Below are positions 7,209 to 15,984 of a stretch of 64,000 bases of DNA, one piece after another; the first letter of the stretch is position 1, and each line of letters opens with the position of its first letter. The notes under the pieces are model-generated. The model was not told the origin of the DNA and searched no databases. It saw nothing but the letters and a program-made list of their open reading frames with translations. The position numbers and the translations under genes were made by a program. Origin of the DNA: Pseudomonas mandelii (GTDB taxonomy: Bacteria > Pseudomonadota > Gammaproteobacteria > Pseudomonadales > Pseudomonadaceae). The stretch spans positions 496,001 through 560,000 of the forward strand of contig NZ_JAMYDU010000001.1 in NCBI RefSeq assembly GCF_024138395.1, given 5' to 3'.

Positions 7209-9848
7209 CTATTTTTTCATCCCGACCCGCCGCCGCATTTCGGCAGTAATCGTCTGTCGGGTTTTCTTCAGGTCGGCCCAGGGTTCGTCACCGATCTCGG
7301 CCAGGCGTTCATGCACGTTGTGCACGTTCCATTGATTGCCGCCCTTGAGCTCCGCCACCTCTTCGCCAAAGATCGGCACCGACACCGGCAGCCCTTCGCG
7401 GGTGCGCGCGGCGTAAGCGCAAATAGTGGTGGCGCCCAGACCGTTGCGCAGGTAGTCGATGAAGATACGCCCGACGCGGTTTTTCGGTCCGGACACCGCG
7501 GAAAAACGATCCGGCAGTAGTTTGGCCATGTGGCTGACGATCGCGTGGCTGAATTCCTTGACCTCGTCCCAGCCGTGTTTGCGGGTCAGCGGTACGATCA
7601 GGTGAATCCCCTTGCCGCCGCTGGTTTTGAGAAACGCCTTGAGGCCCAGTTCATCCAGCACCGTGAGGGTTAGCTGAGTCGCTTCGATCATGCTTTTCCA
7701 GGGCAACGCCGGATCCGGGTCGAGATCAAGGACGAAGCGATCGGGTTTATCCAGATCGACTGACGTGGCGTTCCAGGTGTGCAGTTCCACCGTGCTCATC
7801 TGCACCGCGCCGATCAGCGCTTTGGCGTTGTTGATGATCATCACCGGTTGGCCCGTCAGTTCTTTGTCCAGGGTAACAATCCCCGGAATGGCCAGGCGTT
7901 CGGCGTTCTTCTGAAAGAACAGTTCGCCGGCGATGCCGTCCGGCGCGCGCACCAGCGCCACCGGCCGGTCCTTGAGTTGCGGCAAAATCCATTCGGCAGC
8001 GCTGGCGTAGTACTCCGCCAGTTGCATCTTGGTGGTGCCGCTGCTGGCGTCGATCACCCGGTCCGGATGCGTGATGCGCACCTTGCCGCTGGCCAGGCCG
8101 ATCTGCGACGGCGCGACAGTCGACTGCGCGTTTTTTGGTTCGGCGGCGTCAGGTTTCTCGGCGACGGATTGCTTCTTGGCCGTGGAGTTTGCTGCGGCGG
8201 TTTTCGAGGCTGATGTTTTCGAGGCTGAAGTGTTCACGGTTTTCGGCAACTCCTCGGTGATTTCTTTGGCAGGCTTGTCATCACGCAAACCATGGAACAC
8301 GGCGTGGCGCACCGAACCGTCCTTGGTCATCTCGGCAAAAGCCACCTCCGCCAGCAGTGTGGGTTTGAGCCAGTGCACGCCTTTGGCTTCAAAACCGCTG
8401 GGCGGATTGACCACCGACGGCTTTTTCGTCTGCAACGGTTTCAATTGTTCATAAATGCGCATGAGAGTCGCCTCGTTGAACCCGGTCCCAACCTTGCCGG
8501 CATAGCGCAATTCACCGCTGTCGCGGTCGTGCAACCCCAGCAACAACGCGCCAAAAGCACTGCGCGCGCCTTTGGGGTCGGTGAAGCCGACCACGATGAA
8601 TTCCTGCCGATGCTTGCACTTGAGTTTGATCCAGTCACTGGTGCGCCGAGACACGTAAGGCGACCCCAGGCGCTTGCCGATCAACCCTTCCATCTTCATT
8701 TCGCAAGCACTGTTGAGCAACGCCTCCGGGGATTCGCCGAACGCGTCGGAGAATCGCAACAGCGGATTCTCATTGGGCTTGAGCACGGTCGCCAGCGCCG
8801 CCCTGCGCTCCTCGACAGGCACTTCGCGCAGGTCCACGCCATTGAGGTAGGGCAAGTCGAACAGGTAGTAAACGATGCTGCCACTTCGGCCGGAATCGAA
8901 GGCGTTTTGCAGCGCCTGGAAATCCGGAACACCTTGCTCGTTGGCCACCACCATTTCGCCGTCGAGCCAGGCAGATTCCAGGCCCAGCGCTGCCAGTGCC
9001 TCGGCTTGCCCGGGCAATTTGTGGGTCCAGTCGTGACCGTTGCGGGTGAAAAGTTTGACGTCGCCATGGTCGATGCGCGCCATGACCCGATAGCCGTCGA
9101 ACTTGATCTCATAGCTCCATTCGCCACTCGGCGCGGATTCGACCAGTGTCGCCAGTTCGGGTTTGAGCAGCTCAGGCTGCTTGGCTTTGCGCGCGCCCGT
9201 CAGTTGTGGCGACTTTTCCTTACGCGCCTTGGCCGGGGCTTTTTTGATCGGTTTGGGCTTTTCCGCTCCGTGTTTTTTTTCCACGATGGTGCGGTCGCTG
9301 AGCACGCTGTCCGGCTCGGCGGCGACCACGTCGTATTCGCTGTCGGATCTGGCGGCGCTGTCCTGATGTTTGATCAGAAACCATTGTTCCTGCTTGCCCG
9401 GCATATGCGTGCGCACGAGGTTCCACAGGCCGCCTAGCTTTTCTCCCTGTAGTTCGAATTTCAGCCGGCCCTTGGTGTACGCCTTGGCCGGATCATCTTG
9501 GGGAATCCACACCCCACGGTCCCAGACGATCACATCGCCAGCGCCGTAATGCCCTTCGGGAATGGTGCCCTCGAACGTGGCGTAATCCAGTGGATGGTCC
9601 TCAACGTGGATGGCCAGGCGCTTGACCTTGGGGTCCAGCGACGGCCCTTTTGGCACGGCCCAACTTTTCAGCGCGCCATCGAGTTCCAGGCGAAAGTCGT
9701 AGTGCAGGCGGGAGGCGTCATGCTTCTGAATGCAGTACTGCAAGGCATGGTCCTTCGCCGTTTTTTTGCCCGGGCGTTTGACGGCAGCCGGTTCCGAGGT
9801 TGCCGAAAAATCGCGCATCCGGTTGTAATCGTCCAGGTTCTTGTTCAT
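7209..9848 (-). CDS. ligD: Multidomain ATP-dependent DNA ligase LigD (non-homologous end joining)
   Basis: The 879-residue protein has the three LigD modules in the Pseudomonas order. The N-terminal 3'-phosphoesterase spans about residues 35-190 (CIQKHDASRLHYDFRLEL). The ATP-dependent ligase spans about 225-530, with the nucleotidyl-lysine K249 in YEIKFDGYR. The C-terminal primase-polymerase spans about 585-860 (LDLDPDPALPW and KTSGGKGIHLIVPL). Together they repair double-strand breaks with Ku. No ku gene is in the window, so it must lie elsewhere if present. It is the last gene of a minus-strand operon and overlaps the YbdK-like gene by four bases. An Ala/Lys-rich linker precedes the polymerase domain. 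Confidence 0.95.
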   Translation of the reverse strand: MNKNLDDYNRMRDFSATSEPAAVKRPGKKTAKDHALQYCIQKHDASRLHYDFRLELDGALKSWAVPKGPSLDPKVKRLAIHVEDHPLDYATFEGTIPEGHYGAGDVIVWDRGVWIPQDDPAKAYTKGRLKFELQGEKLGGLWNLVRTHMPGKQEQWFLIKHQDSAARSDSEYDVVAAEPDSVLSDRTIVEKKHGAEKPKPIKKAPAKARKEKSPQLTGARKAKQPELLKPELATLVESAPSGEWSYEIKFDGYRVMARIDHGDVKLFTRNGHDWTHKLPGQAEALAALGLESAWLDGEMVVANEQGVPDFQALQNAFDSGRSGSIVYYLFDLPYLNGVDLREVPVEERRAALATVLKPNENPLLRFSDAFGESPEALLNSACEMKMEGLIGKRLGSPYVSRRTSDWIKLKCKHRQEFIVVGFTDPKGARSAFGALLLGLHDRDSGELRYAGKVGTGFNEATLMRIYEQLKPLQTKKPSVVNPPSGFEAKGVHWLKPTLLAEVAFAEMTKDGSVRHAVFHGLRDDKPAKEITEELPKTVNTSASKTSASKTAAANSTAKKQSVAEKPDAAEPKNAQSTVAPSQIGLASGKVRITHPDRVIDASSGTTKMQLAEYYASAAEWILPQLKDRPVALVRAPDGIAGELFFQKNAERLAIPGIVTLDKELTGQPVMIINNAKALIGAVQMSTVELHTWNATSVDLDKPDRFVLDLDPDPALPWKSMIEATQLTLTVLDELGLKAFLKTSGGKGIHLIVPLTRKHGWDEVKEFSHAIVSHMAKLLPDRFSAVSGPKNRVGRIFIDYLRNGLGATTICAYAARTREGLPVSVPIFGEEVAELKGGNQWNVHNVHERLAEIGDEPWADLKKTRQTITAEMRRRVGMKK

Positions 9849-11011
9849 GGCTCACCTACCGCTCGTTGCGGGACCGGGCTGGCGCAAGGTTGTTCGCCGG
9901 TTTCTATCAGCAGTTGATCGACAGCTCGCGCCAACGCCTGGGGCATCGAGCGTCCCTCGCGCAATGCCTGTTCCACCGCGTACCGTTGCCGATCCGCGCT
10001 GGTGCCTTCGATCAGCATGCGCCGGGCCTGTTTGAAGACGTCTTGCACGCCCAGTTGCTGCGCGGTTTGGGCAAACGTCACTTGCGCCAGGGCTAGCCAT
10101 TGCTCGACCGAGATCGTCGGTTCGTGGTCCTTGCGAATGAAGGTGCCGTGAATGCCGTAACGCTTGGCGCGCCAGCGATTTTCCTTGAGGATCCAGTAAG
10201 CCGTCCGGTTGAAGTTCGCCCCGGGCAGCGGCTGCGCGATGGCGTCAGCGACCATCAGGCGAAACAGCGAAGCGATGCACAGCGCGTCATCCAGCCGTGG
10301 GCAGGCATCGGTGATGCGCAGCTCCAGCGTGGGAAACCGCGCGGCCGGGCGCACGCTCCACCAACAGTCGCTGGGCTGCCGGATCGAGCCGGTCCGGGTC
10401 ATCAGCGCGACGTAGTGATCGAACGCATCCTGATCCTCGAAAAACTCCGGAATGCCCATGCGCGGCCACTCCTCGCAGGCGACTTGGCGATAGCTCATGA
10501 AACCGCTGTCTTCGCCCTCCCAAAACGGTGACGAGGTGCTGAGCGCCAACAACAGCGGCACCCACGGCAAGACTTCGTTCATGACCCGAATACGGTCCAG
10601 ATGACCGGGCACTTCGACGTGCACGTGCAACCCGGACAACAGGCTGCGCCGGGCCACTCGCTGGTAGTCGTCGAACAGTTGATGGAAATGCGCCTGGTCG
10701 GTCGGTTGCTGAATCCGCCAATCCGCCAAGGGGTGACTGCCGGCGCTGAGCAGGCCCAGGCCGAACGGCTCCAGAGCACGTCTCAGGGCACTGCGGGTGG
10801 TGGCCAGGTAATCGGCGGCGTCCGGCAAGCTGCTGAAAACCGGTGAGGCGACTTCAATCTGCCCCTGGAACATTTCATAGGCGAACGACTGGCCCAACGC
10901 CGCCCTGCACGCCTCGATCGCCTGGGCCGAGGGCTGCCCCGGCATGCGCCGGGTGACGAGGTCGGTGAGGAAGTATTCTTCTTCAATGCCGAAGTTCAGG
11001 CGCCTGCTCAT
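9845..11011 (-). CDS. YbdK-type carboxylate-amine ligase (glutamate-cysteine ligase family 2)
   Basis: The 388-residue product opens with MSRRLNFGIEEEYFLTDLV; the GIEEEYF stretch is the metal- and glutamate-binding signature of GCS2-type ligases (PF04107). This family makes amide bonds between a carboxylate, often glutamate, and an amine using ATP. E. coli YbdK has weak glutamate-cysteine ligase activity, and the true substrates of most members are unknown. ATG 11011 matches the family start; an upstream start at 11026 is possible. The reading overlaps the upstream methyltransferase by 29 bp and the downstream ligD by 4 bp, so all are probably cotranscribed. Confidence 0.85.
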   Translation of the reverse strand: MSRRLNFGIEEEYFLTDLVTRRMPGQPSAQAIEACRAALGQSFAYEMFQGQIEVASPVFSSLPDAADYLATTRSALRRALEPFGLGLLSAGSHPLADWRIQQPTDQAHFHQLFDDYQRVARRSLLSGLHVHVEVPGHLDRIRVMNEVLPWVPLLLALSTSSPFWEGEDSGFMSYRQVACEEWPRMGIPEFFEDQDAFDHYVALMTRTGSIRQPSDCWWSVRPAARFPTLELRITDACPRLDDALCIASLFRLMVADAIAQPLPGANFNRTAYWILKENRWRAKRYGIHGTFIRKDHEPTISVEQWLALAQVTFAQTAQQLGVQDVFKQARRMLIEGTSADRQRYAVEQALREGRSMPQALARAVDQLLIETGEQPCASPVPQRAVGEP

Positions 11012-11984
11012 CAACGTTTTCCCCAATGCCTGGGCCGAGACGCGTCACGGTCAGCGCGACGACGGCAATCCGTTCCACCCGTTGATAACCTGGTGTCTCC
11101 AACTCTTCACCGAACACATCGGGATCGACTTCGCGATACGTCCAGCCGAACCCCGGGGCCTCCAGACGCGGAGTGAGGGCCTCCAGAAACGGGTCGCGGC
11201 CATCGACCATTGCCGCGCCGGTGTACAGCAACAACGAGCCGCCGGGTGCCAGCCGACCAAGTGCCTGCTCGACAATCCGCAGTGACAACTCCGCGCCCAG
11301 CGCGCCACCGCCATGCCGGTAGGCACGCTCGGCGGGGTCGGCCATGTAGGGTGGATTGGCGACGATCAGGTCAAAATATCCGTCGACATCCTGCAGCAAA
11401 TCGCTGGCCTCGACGCTGACGTTGGCTACTTCCGCGAGCGCGGCGTTGATGGCCGTCATGCGCAGCGCCTCCGGGTTGATGTCCAGCGCCAACACCTCGG
11501 CTTCGCGACGGGCGCGGGCAATCAGAATGGCACCGACACCGGCGCCACAGCCGATGTCCACGGCGCGCCTGATCGGGGCGAAATTCTGCTGCAGATGGGC
11601 GTGAATCAGTTGCGCGAACCGATAAGTGTCGGGGCCGAAGAATACTGAATCGGCGGCCTCCGTCGGAAAGGCCGAATGCACGAACAGCAAGTCGTCGAGG
11701 CTGGACCAGCGCACCCGGCTTTTCAGCCGGCCGTTGCACTCCTCCAGCACCTGCGCCTGTTGCAACTGGCGTTGTTCATCCGCCGACAACAGCCCTGGCT
11801 CAAACGGCCGCGACCAGCCAAAGACATCGCGCAGGGTCTCGGCCCGCCGGGCTTCGGCGCGAGTATTGACCCGCTGATGAGTCAGCGGCGTCGGCGTGAT
11901 GAATCGGTACCCGTCAGCCTGCAAGCGCCGTCCCAGTTGCACCAGCGCCAGGTCGGCGGCAGACAGTTGTTCTTCCTGACTCAT
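10983..11984 (-). CDS. SAM-dependent N-methyltransferase of the HemK/RlmG-like NPPY type
   Basis: The 333-residue protein has the SAM-binding motif VDIGCGAGVGAI and the catalytic NPPY tetrapeptide (LIVANPPYMAD), which marks methylation of a planar nitrogen on protein, nucleic acid or a small molecule. The N-terminal 130 residues form a separate domain that may recognise the substrate. ATG 11984, with GGGAG upstream, is chosen over a longer frame starting at 12077. It sits between the haem-oxygenase-like gene and the YbdK-like gene in the same operon, so a small-molecule or amino-acid substrate is as likely as a protein substrate. Confidence 0.8.
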   Translation of the reverse strand: MSQEEQLSAADLALVQLGRRLQADGYRFITPTPLTHQRVNTRAEARRAETLRDVFGWSRPFEPGLLSADEQRQLQQAQVLEECNGRLKSRVRWSSLDDLLFVHSAFPTEAADSVFFGPDTYRFAQLIHAHLQQNFAPIRRAVDIGCGAGVGAILIARARREAEVLALDINPEALRMTAINAALAEVANVSVEASDLLQDVDGYFDLIVANPPYMADPAERAYRHGGGALGAELSLRIVEQALGRLAPGGSLLLYTGAAMVDGRDPFLEALTPRLEAPGFGWTYREVDPDVFGEELETPGYQRVERIAVVALTVTRLGPGIGENVDEQAPELRH

Positions 11985-12012
11985 AAACCGCTCCCGTGGA
12001 TAAAAAAGCGTT

Positions 12013-13398
12013 CTAGAGAAGACTGGATTTGAGTTCGATAAACCGGCGCGTCGCCAACAGACCGGCAGGATGGCCATGCCGATGAGGCGAAAGCCACGGC
12101 ATCAACACCGACATCTGCTCGTGCCCGCTCAGACCGTTCAGCGCGGTTTGCAGCTGCTGAACATCCGGATCGCTCTCAGGCACCGGCATCTGCGCCGTAA
12201 CGCTGCTGCCGCGCCTTACCGCAGCCACCGGCTGCTCTGGCTTCCAGTCACCGGCGATCCAGTCATGCAGCAATTGTTTTTCGTAGGGGCTGAATACGCC
12301 GAACATCGCGGCGCCGGCGCCGTCGATCAATTGCCAGAAACGACTGGCCTGCGGGTCTTGGTGGCGCTTGATCCAGCCTTTGTTTTCCATGGCCGCCAGC
12401 AATCCTGGCAATTGCTCGGGTGAAGACAACCATTGATTGACGGTCTTGCCTTCAAAGCGGCTGTAATCGGAATGCATGTGCTGGCCGAACGGGCGTTTGC
12501 GTTCAAGCATGCTCAGTACTTCACTGTCGAGGTCGAACGACTCGATGATCGCCCGGCTGCCCTGCCCTAGGTCGTTGAGCCGATAACCCAGCGCCACCCG
12601 ACGCAAAAAGTCATCACGGTCGCCTTCCACCGGGAGCAATTGCAGCACAGCCTGCACCGCCTTGTGGGCATGCCCGGTGCTGGCATTGTCGATGGTCACA
12701 TGGAGCGTGAAATAAAGCGGATCGATGCTCAGTTCGCTGAGTTCATAAGCGCTGATCAACAAGTGCAGCGGCAGCAGTTCATAGCCGAGGTTGTAGCCGA
12801 TCACTTCCGGCAAACACTCGTCGGTGCAATAGCCGAGCGCCAGTTGAATAGCGCCTTGCAGGTAGCGTTCATCGGCAATCGCCGAGGAGTCTTGCAGGCC
12901 ATGTTCGGCGAGCAGTTTGCGGTAGATCACCACATGATTCTGCGCCGGGTTGCCCTCGCCCAACTCTTCCAGATAGGTGCACAACAGACCGTCGAAACGC
13001 GGGTCACGCCAGTGCCGCAACAGGCCATAAAGCCAGGCGCCATCCACCAGTTTGGTCGGGGCAACCGCTTGCAGGAAAAACAGCGCATGCGCCTTATTGC
13101 TGAAGAACTGTCGCCCCCCGCCCGCCTTGCGCTGCTGAAGGTAGTCGGCGTACTGCCGGGCCACGTCGACGCTGTGCTGTTCGACCCAGTTTTGCAGGGC
13201 CGAGAGATCCCGTGGCAGCTCTTCAGGCAGGTGCGCCGCTTGCTGCAATTGCTCCTGCAGGAAGCGCTGGGCGAGCGCGTGTTTTTGCGCGTCATCGTCG
13301 CTCAGCAACAACTGTTCATAGAGCGACTTTATGCCGCCCGCGGCAGTTATCGCGTGTTCGTGGGCAGGCCGGGATGCAAGTCGTGTCAGGGCAGTCAT
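12013..13398 (-). CDS. Haem-oxygenase-like diiron (HDO) protein, iron-containing redox enzyme family
   Basis: The 461-residue protein has the ligand spacing of haem-oxygenase-like diiron enzymes: YLEELGEGNPAQNHV supplies a Glu and a His, and DPLYFTLHVTIDNASTGHA supplies the His-x3-Asp-x4/5-His set. Characterised relatives (for example UndA, BesC and SznF) oxidise fatty acids, amino acids or guanidines with O2; this protein's substrate is unknown. Residues 1-120 are an extra helical region. It is the first gene of the operon leading to ligD, 28 bp before the methyltransferase start. The company of a YbdK-like ligase and a methyltransferase suggests modification of an amino-acid-derived compound. 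Confidence 0.75.
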   Translation of the reverse strand: MTALTRLASRPAHEHAITAAGGIKSLYEQLLLSDDDAQKHALAQRFLQEQLQQAAHLPEELPRDLSALQNWVEQHSVDVARQYADYLQQRKAGGGRQFFSNKAHALFFLQAVAPTKLVDGAWLYGLLRHWRDPRFDGLLCTYLEELGEGNPAQNHVVIYRKLLAEHGLQDSSAIADERYLQGAIQLALGYCTDECLPEVIGYNLGYELLPLHLLISAYELSELSIDPLYFTLHVTIDNASTGHAHKAVQAVLQLLPVEGDRDDFLRRVALGYRLNDLGQGSRAIIESFDLDSEVLSMLERKRPFGQHMHSDYSRFEGKTVNQWLSSPEQLPGLLAAMENKGWIKRHQDPQASRFWQLIDGAGAAMFGVFSPYEKQLLHDWIAGDWKPEQPVAAVRRGSSVTAQMPVPESDPDVQQLQTALNGLSGHEQMSVLMPWLSPHRHGHPAGLLATRRFIELKSSLL

Positions 13399-13560
13399 GG
13401 AATAATTTTCTCGCTCTGAGGCCAGTGACAGGACGCTGGATCAGCACGTCTCTATCAGCAGAGCGGCGGTGCCTGAAAAAAATTCCATTGGCGTTGAAAT
13501 TGGCCGGACAGACGGGCCAGCGCCGCGGTACGCCAGCTCCTACGCGGCCACACTCTCCCC

Positions 13561-13634
13561 GTAGGAGCTGCCGCAGGCTGCGATCTTTTGATCTTGGGCA
13601 TTTTCAACACCGCTGAAAATCAAAAGATCGCAGG
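13561..13634. repeat. REP-type palindromic repeat (GTAGGAGCTGCCGCAGG family)
   Basis: One arm reads GTAGGAGCTGCCGCAGGCTG followed by CGATCTTTTGATC; the other arm ends with CAAAAGATCGCAGG. The same family recurs at 16932-17035, 34235-34340 and 55920-56060. It lies just past the stop of the DUF533 gene, upstream of the HDO operon. Confidence 0.75.
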
Positions 13635-13641
13635 GGAATGC

Positions 13642-14373
13642 TCAGACAACGCCACCCTTGGCCTGTTGCTCCAGGTGCAGCTGCAACTCTGGATCGATCT
13701 TCAACGCAGCGGCCAATTCATCCAGATAGTTGCGTTCGGCGTCCTGCTGATCGTCCACCAACATCACGCTGGCCAGGTACATCTCGGCGGCCATGCCCGG
13801 GTCTTGGGCAGATTGCGCCACATCGGCGGCATCCAGTGGCCGGGCGACTTCGTCATCGAGCCATTGCTGCAGTTGCGGATCGTCGGTGTGGCGGCCGATT
13901 TCGGTGCTGATCATGTGTTTCTCGGCATCGTCGATGCGGCCATCGGCCTTGGCGGCGGCGATCAAGGCGCGAAGGATGGCGTTGCTGTGGTCTTCGACTT
14001 CCGGTCCCGACAACAAGTCCACAGTGCGCGGCGCCTGCTGTGGTGCCGAGGCCTGGCTGCGTTGCCAGGCCTGATACGCCTGGAACGCCATCATCCCCAA
14101 AGAGGCCAACGCCGCGTAGTTGGTGCCGCCCGAGCGTGTCTGGGCCGAACGGCCGATGGGTGAGTTGCCGCCCAGCAGACCACCGAGCAAACCACCCAAG
14201 CCGCCGCCCGCACCGGCACCCGCACCGGCACCCGCGCCGCGCCCTAACAGACCACCAAGCAACCCGCCAAGATCGCCCAAGCCTCCTTGAGCTGACGCCG
14301 CACCACCACTTTGTTGCGGCTGCGAGCCCCGGCCGGCTCGCAGTAATTGCTCAAGCAAATCGCTGGTGTTCAT
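13642..14373 (-). CDS. DUF533 / YebE-like tellurite-resistance-type membrane protein
   Basis: The 243-residue product begins MNTSDLLEQLLRAG. A low-complexity region follows, made of GLGGLLGGLLG repeats and an alternating Gly-Ala run at residues 30-70, and then a short hydrophobic segment (YAALASLGMMAFQAYQAW). The C-terminal helical domain (residues 125-240; ILRALIAAAKADGRIDDAEK) matches DUF533, which is related to TerB. E. coli YebE is envelope-stress linked, but the molecular role is not known. ATG 14373 has GAGGA upstream, and that site is partly inside an eight-base hairpin arm. A longer frame from 14493 lacks a ribosome binding site. Confidence 0.8.
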   Translation of the reverse strand: MNTSDLLEQLLRAGRGSQPQQSGGAASAQGGLGDLGGLLGGLLGRGAGAGAGAGAGGGLGGLLGGLLGGNSPIGRSAQTRSGGTNYAALASLGMMAFQAYQAWQRSQASAPQQAPRTVDLLSGPEVEDHSNAILRALIAAAKADGRIDDAEKHMISTEIGRHTDDPQLQQWLDDEVARPLDAADVAQSAQDPGMAAEMYLASVMLVDDQQDAERNYLDELAAALKIDPELQLHLEQQAKGGVV

Positions 14374-14499
14374 GACGACGTCCTCATCAATGGGCAGAAA
14401 CTCAGTCAGGCAACGATAGTCCTCGCCCGACATTCCGCCAACTCCTGGCTGACGTCGTGTGTACTGCCCTTGCCCTTCACACTCGATGTTCAATACGTG

Positions 14500-14526
14500 C
14501 CCCGGATATTTCCGGGGTATTTTTTT
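14500..14526 (+). terminator. Rho-independent terminator without an obvious upstream plus-strand gene
   Basis: The stem CCCCGGA/TCCGGGG with a TATT loop is followed by TAT and seven T residues on the plus strand. There is no plus-strand protein gene just upstream, because the neighbour (DUF533) runs the other way. It may end a small RNA transcribed from about 14375 or protect the DUF533 promoter from antisense transcription. Confidence 0.65.
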
Positions 14527-14660
14527 GTGCGGCGGCTAAGATTCATAGGTGGTGAACCTTATTCCCGAAAATCCGGTCGATACCTGCAACCCGACCCGGT
14601 TTGCCGACGCCCCCACACGAGGGTGATAACTGGCTTGCTTCACTTTCTGGAGAACGCCCC

Positions 14661-15383
14661 GTGATATCCACTGTACACATTGCCAGGCTCAAAGCATGGG
14701 GCGCCCATGGTTTTACCGCCACTGGCGTGGTCACAGCCTTCCTCGCGACCCTCGCCTTGTTGGAAAACCAGCCCACCAATTGCCTGCTGTGGCTGGGCGT
14801 GGCGCTGATCGTCGACGGTCTGGACGGCGCGCTGGCACGCAAGGTCAATGTGCAGTCGGTGCTGCCAAGTTTCGACGGTTCGATCCTCGATCTGGTAATC
14901 GACTACCTGACGTATGTGTTTATCCCGGCACTGTTCATCTATCGCTACATTCCGTTGCCGGACTACACCCTGCTACTGACCGTGTCGCTGATTCTGGTCT
15001 CGTCGCTGTTTTGCTTCTGTAATGTCAACATGAAGAGCAAAGACAACTACTTCCAGGGCTTCCCCGCCGCATGGAACGTGGTTGCGCTATGCCTGTACAT
15101 CATCGATCCGTCGCCATGGATTACCTTTCTCACGGTTATTGGCCTGGCATTGTTGACCGTGACCCGCATGAAATTCCTGCACCCGTTCCGCGTACGGCGA
15201 TTCATGCCAATCAACATTGCCGTGACGGCCATTTGGCTGCTGTGCAGCTTGTCGCTGGTGGTCAACCACCCGGTCGTCAACCCTCTGGTCATGGGCTTGT
15301 GGCTGCTGATGTCGGCCTACTTCCTGGGGATCTGCTTCTGGCGCACGGCGCTGGAGTGGTTCGACAGTTCGCGGCTCAAATAG
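14661..15383 (+). CDS. pcs: Phosphatidylcholine synthase (CDP-alcohol phosphatidyltransferase)
   Basis: The 240-residue polytopic membrane protein contains the CDP-alcohol phosphotransferase signature DGLDGALARK plus FDGSILDLVID, giving the full DG-x2-DG-x2-AR-...-G-x3-D-x3-D set. Its length and eight or so hydrophobic segments fit bacterial Pcs, which condenses CDP-diacylglycerol with choline to give phosphatidylcholine in the inner membrane. The start is GTG 14661, with CTGGAGAAC in front; the in-frame codon at 14601 is less likely. A DUF488 gene follows 11 bp later and may be cotranscribed. Confidence 0.9.
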   Translation: MISTVHIARLKAWGAHGFTATGVVTAFLATLALLENQPTNCLLWLGVALIVDGLDGALARKVNVQSVLPSFDGSILDLVIDYLTYVFIPALFIYRYIPLPDYTLLLTVSLILVSSLFCFCNVNMKSKDNYFQGFPAAWNVVALCLYIIDPSPWITFLTVIGLALLTVTRMKFLHPFRVRRFMPINIAVTAIWLLCSLSLVVNHPVVNPLVMGLWLLMSAYFLGICFWRTALEWFDSSRLK

Positions 15384-15394
15384 GCACGGCGATC

Positions 15395-15781
15395 ATGCCC
15401 ATCCACATCGTCCAACTCGGCTCCCCCCGCACAGCGCACGAAGGCCTGCGCCTGGGCACGGTACGCCGCCCGCCTCGGGGCGTACCAAAGGCCGAATTTG
15501 CCAGCCGGGATTTTTACGATGTGTGGCAACCGCTGCTGTCCCCCAGCCCCGAGTTGGTGGCCGAAGCCAAAGCGGCGGAAGATGCCAAAGCCTGGAGCGC
15601 CTTCAAACGCAAATTCAAGGCCGAGATGAACGAACCCGCGCCCAGCCAGATGCTCGACCTGCTGGCCGCCCTCTCCCATCAAACGTCGCTGGCCGTGGGG
15701 TGTTATTGCGAGGAAGAGGCACACTGCCACCGTTCCGTATTACGGGAATTGCTGGAGGCACGGGGCGCGAAGATAGGGTGA
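15395..15781 (+). CDS. DUF488 family protein
   Basis: The 128-residue protein starts MPIHIVQLGSPR and has the DUF488 hallmarks: a TVRRPPRGVPKA region near the N-terminus, a Trp/Phe-rich middle (AWSAFKRKFKAEM), and the C-terminal CYCEEEAHCHRSVL, whose cysteines and histidines could bind a metal. The biochemical function of the family is not established. It lies 11 bp after pcs. The longer frame back to 15071 only overlaps pcs. Confidence 0.8.
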   Translation: MPIHIVQLGSPRTAHEGLRLGTVRRPPRGVPKAEFASRDFYDVWQPLLSPSPELVAEAKAAEDAKAWSAFKRKFKAEMNEPAPSQMLDLLAALSHQTSLAVGCYCEEEAHCHRSVLRELLEARGAKIG

Positions 15782-15793
15782 ACACCTATTCCC

Positions 15794-15887
15794 CTGTAGG
15801 AGCGAGGCTTGCCCGCGAAGAGGCCAGCCCATTCAGCATCAATGTTGCCTGGACACACCGCCTTCGCGAGCAAGCCCGCTCCCACAC
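15794..15887. repeat. REP doublet (TGTAGGAGCGAGGCTTGCCCGCG family)
   Basis: Two inverted REP units, GTAGGAGCGAGGCTTGCCCG and CGAGCAAGCCCGCTCCCACA, flank a short unrelated stretch. Members of this second family also occur at 19583, 22595, 25899, 29694, 35871, 46281 and 47782. Confidence 0.8.
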
Positions 15888-15984
15888 ATTAGAACTTCAG
15901 CGTGACACCCATCGCATGAACCCCCACGAAAGAGAGCATGGTCAATAATTAATGAATTGAGGTGTATTGAACGGGAGGTTTGTC

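Noticed and set aside
8292..9437. 381-codon plus-strand frame opposite ligD
   Set aside because: Its composition (Gln/His/Arg-rich, no domain) is that of an antisense shadow of the ligase domain.
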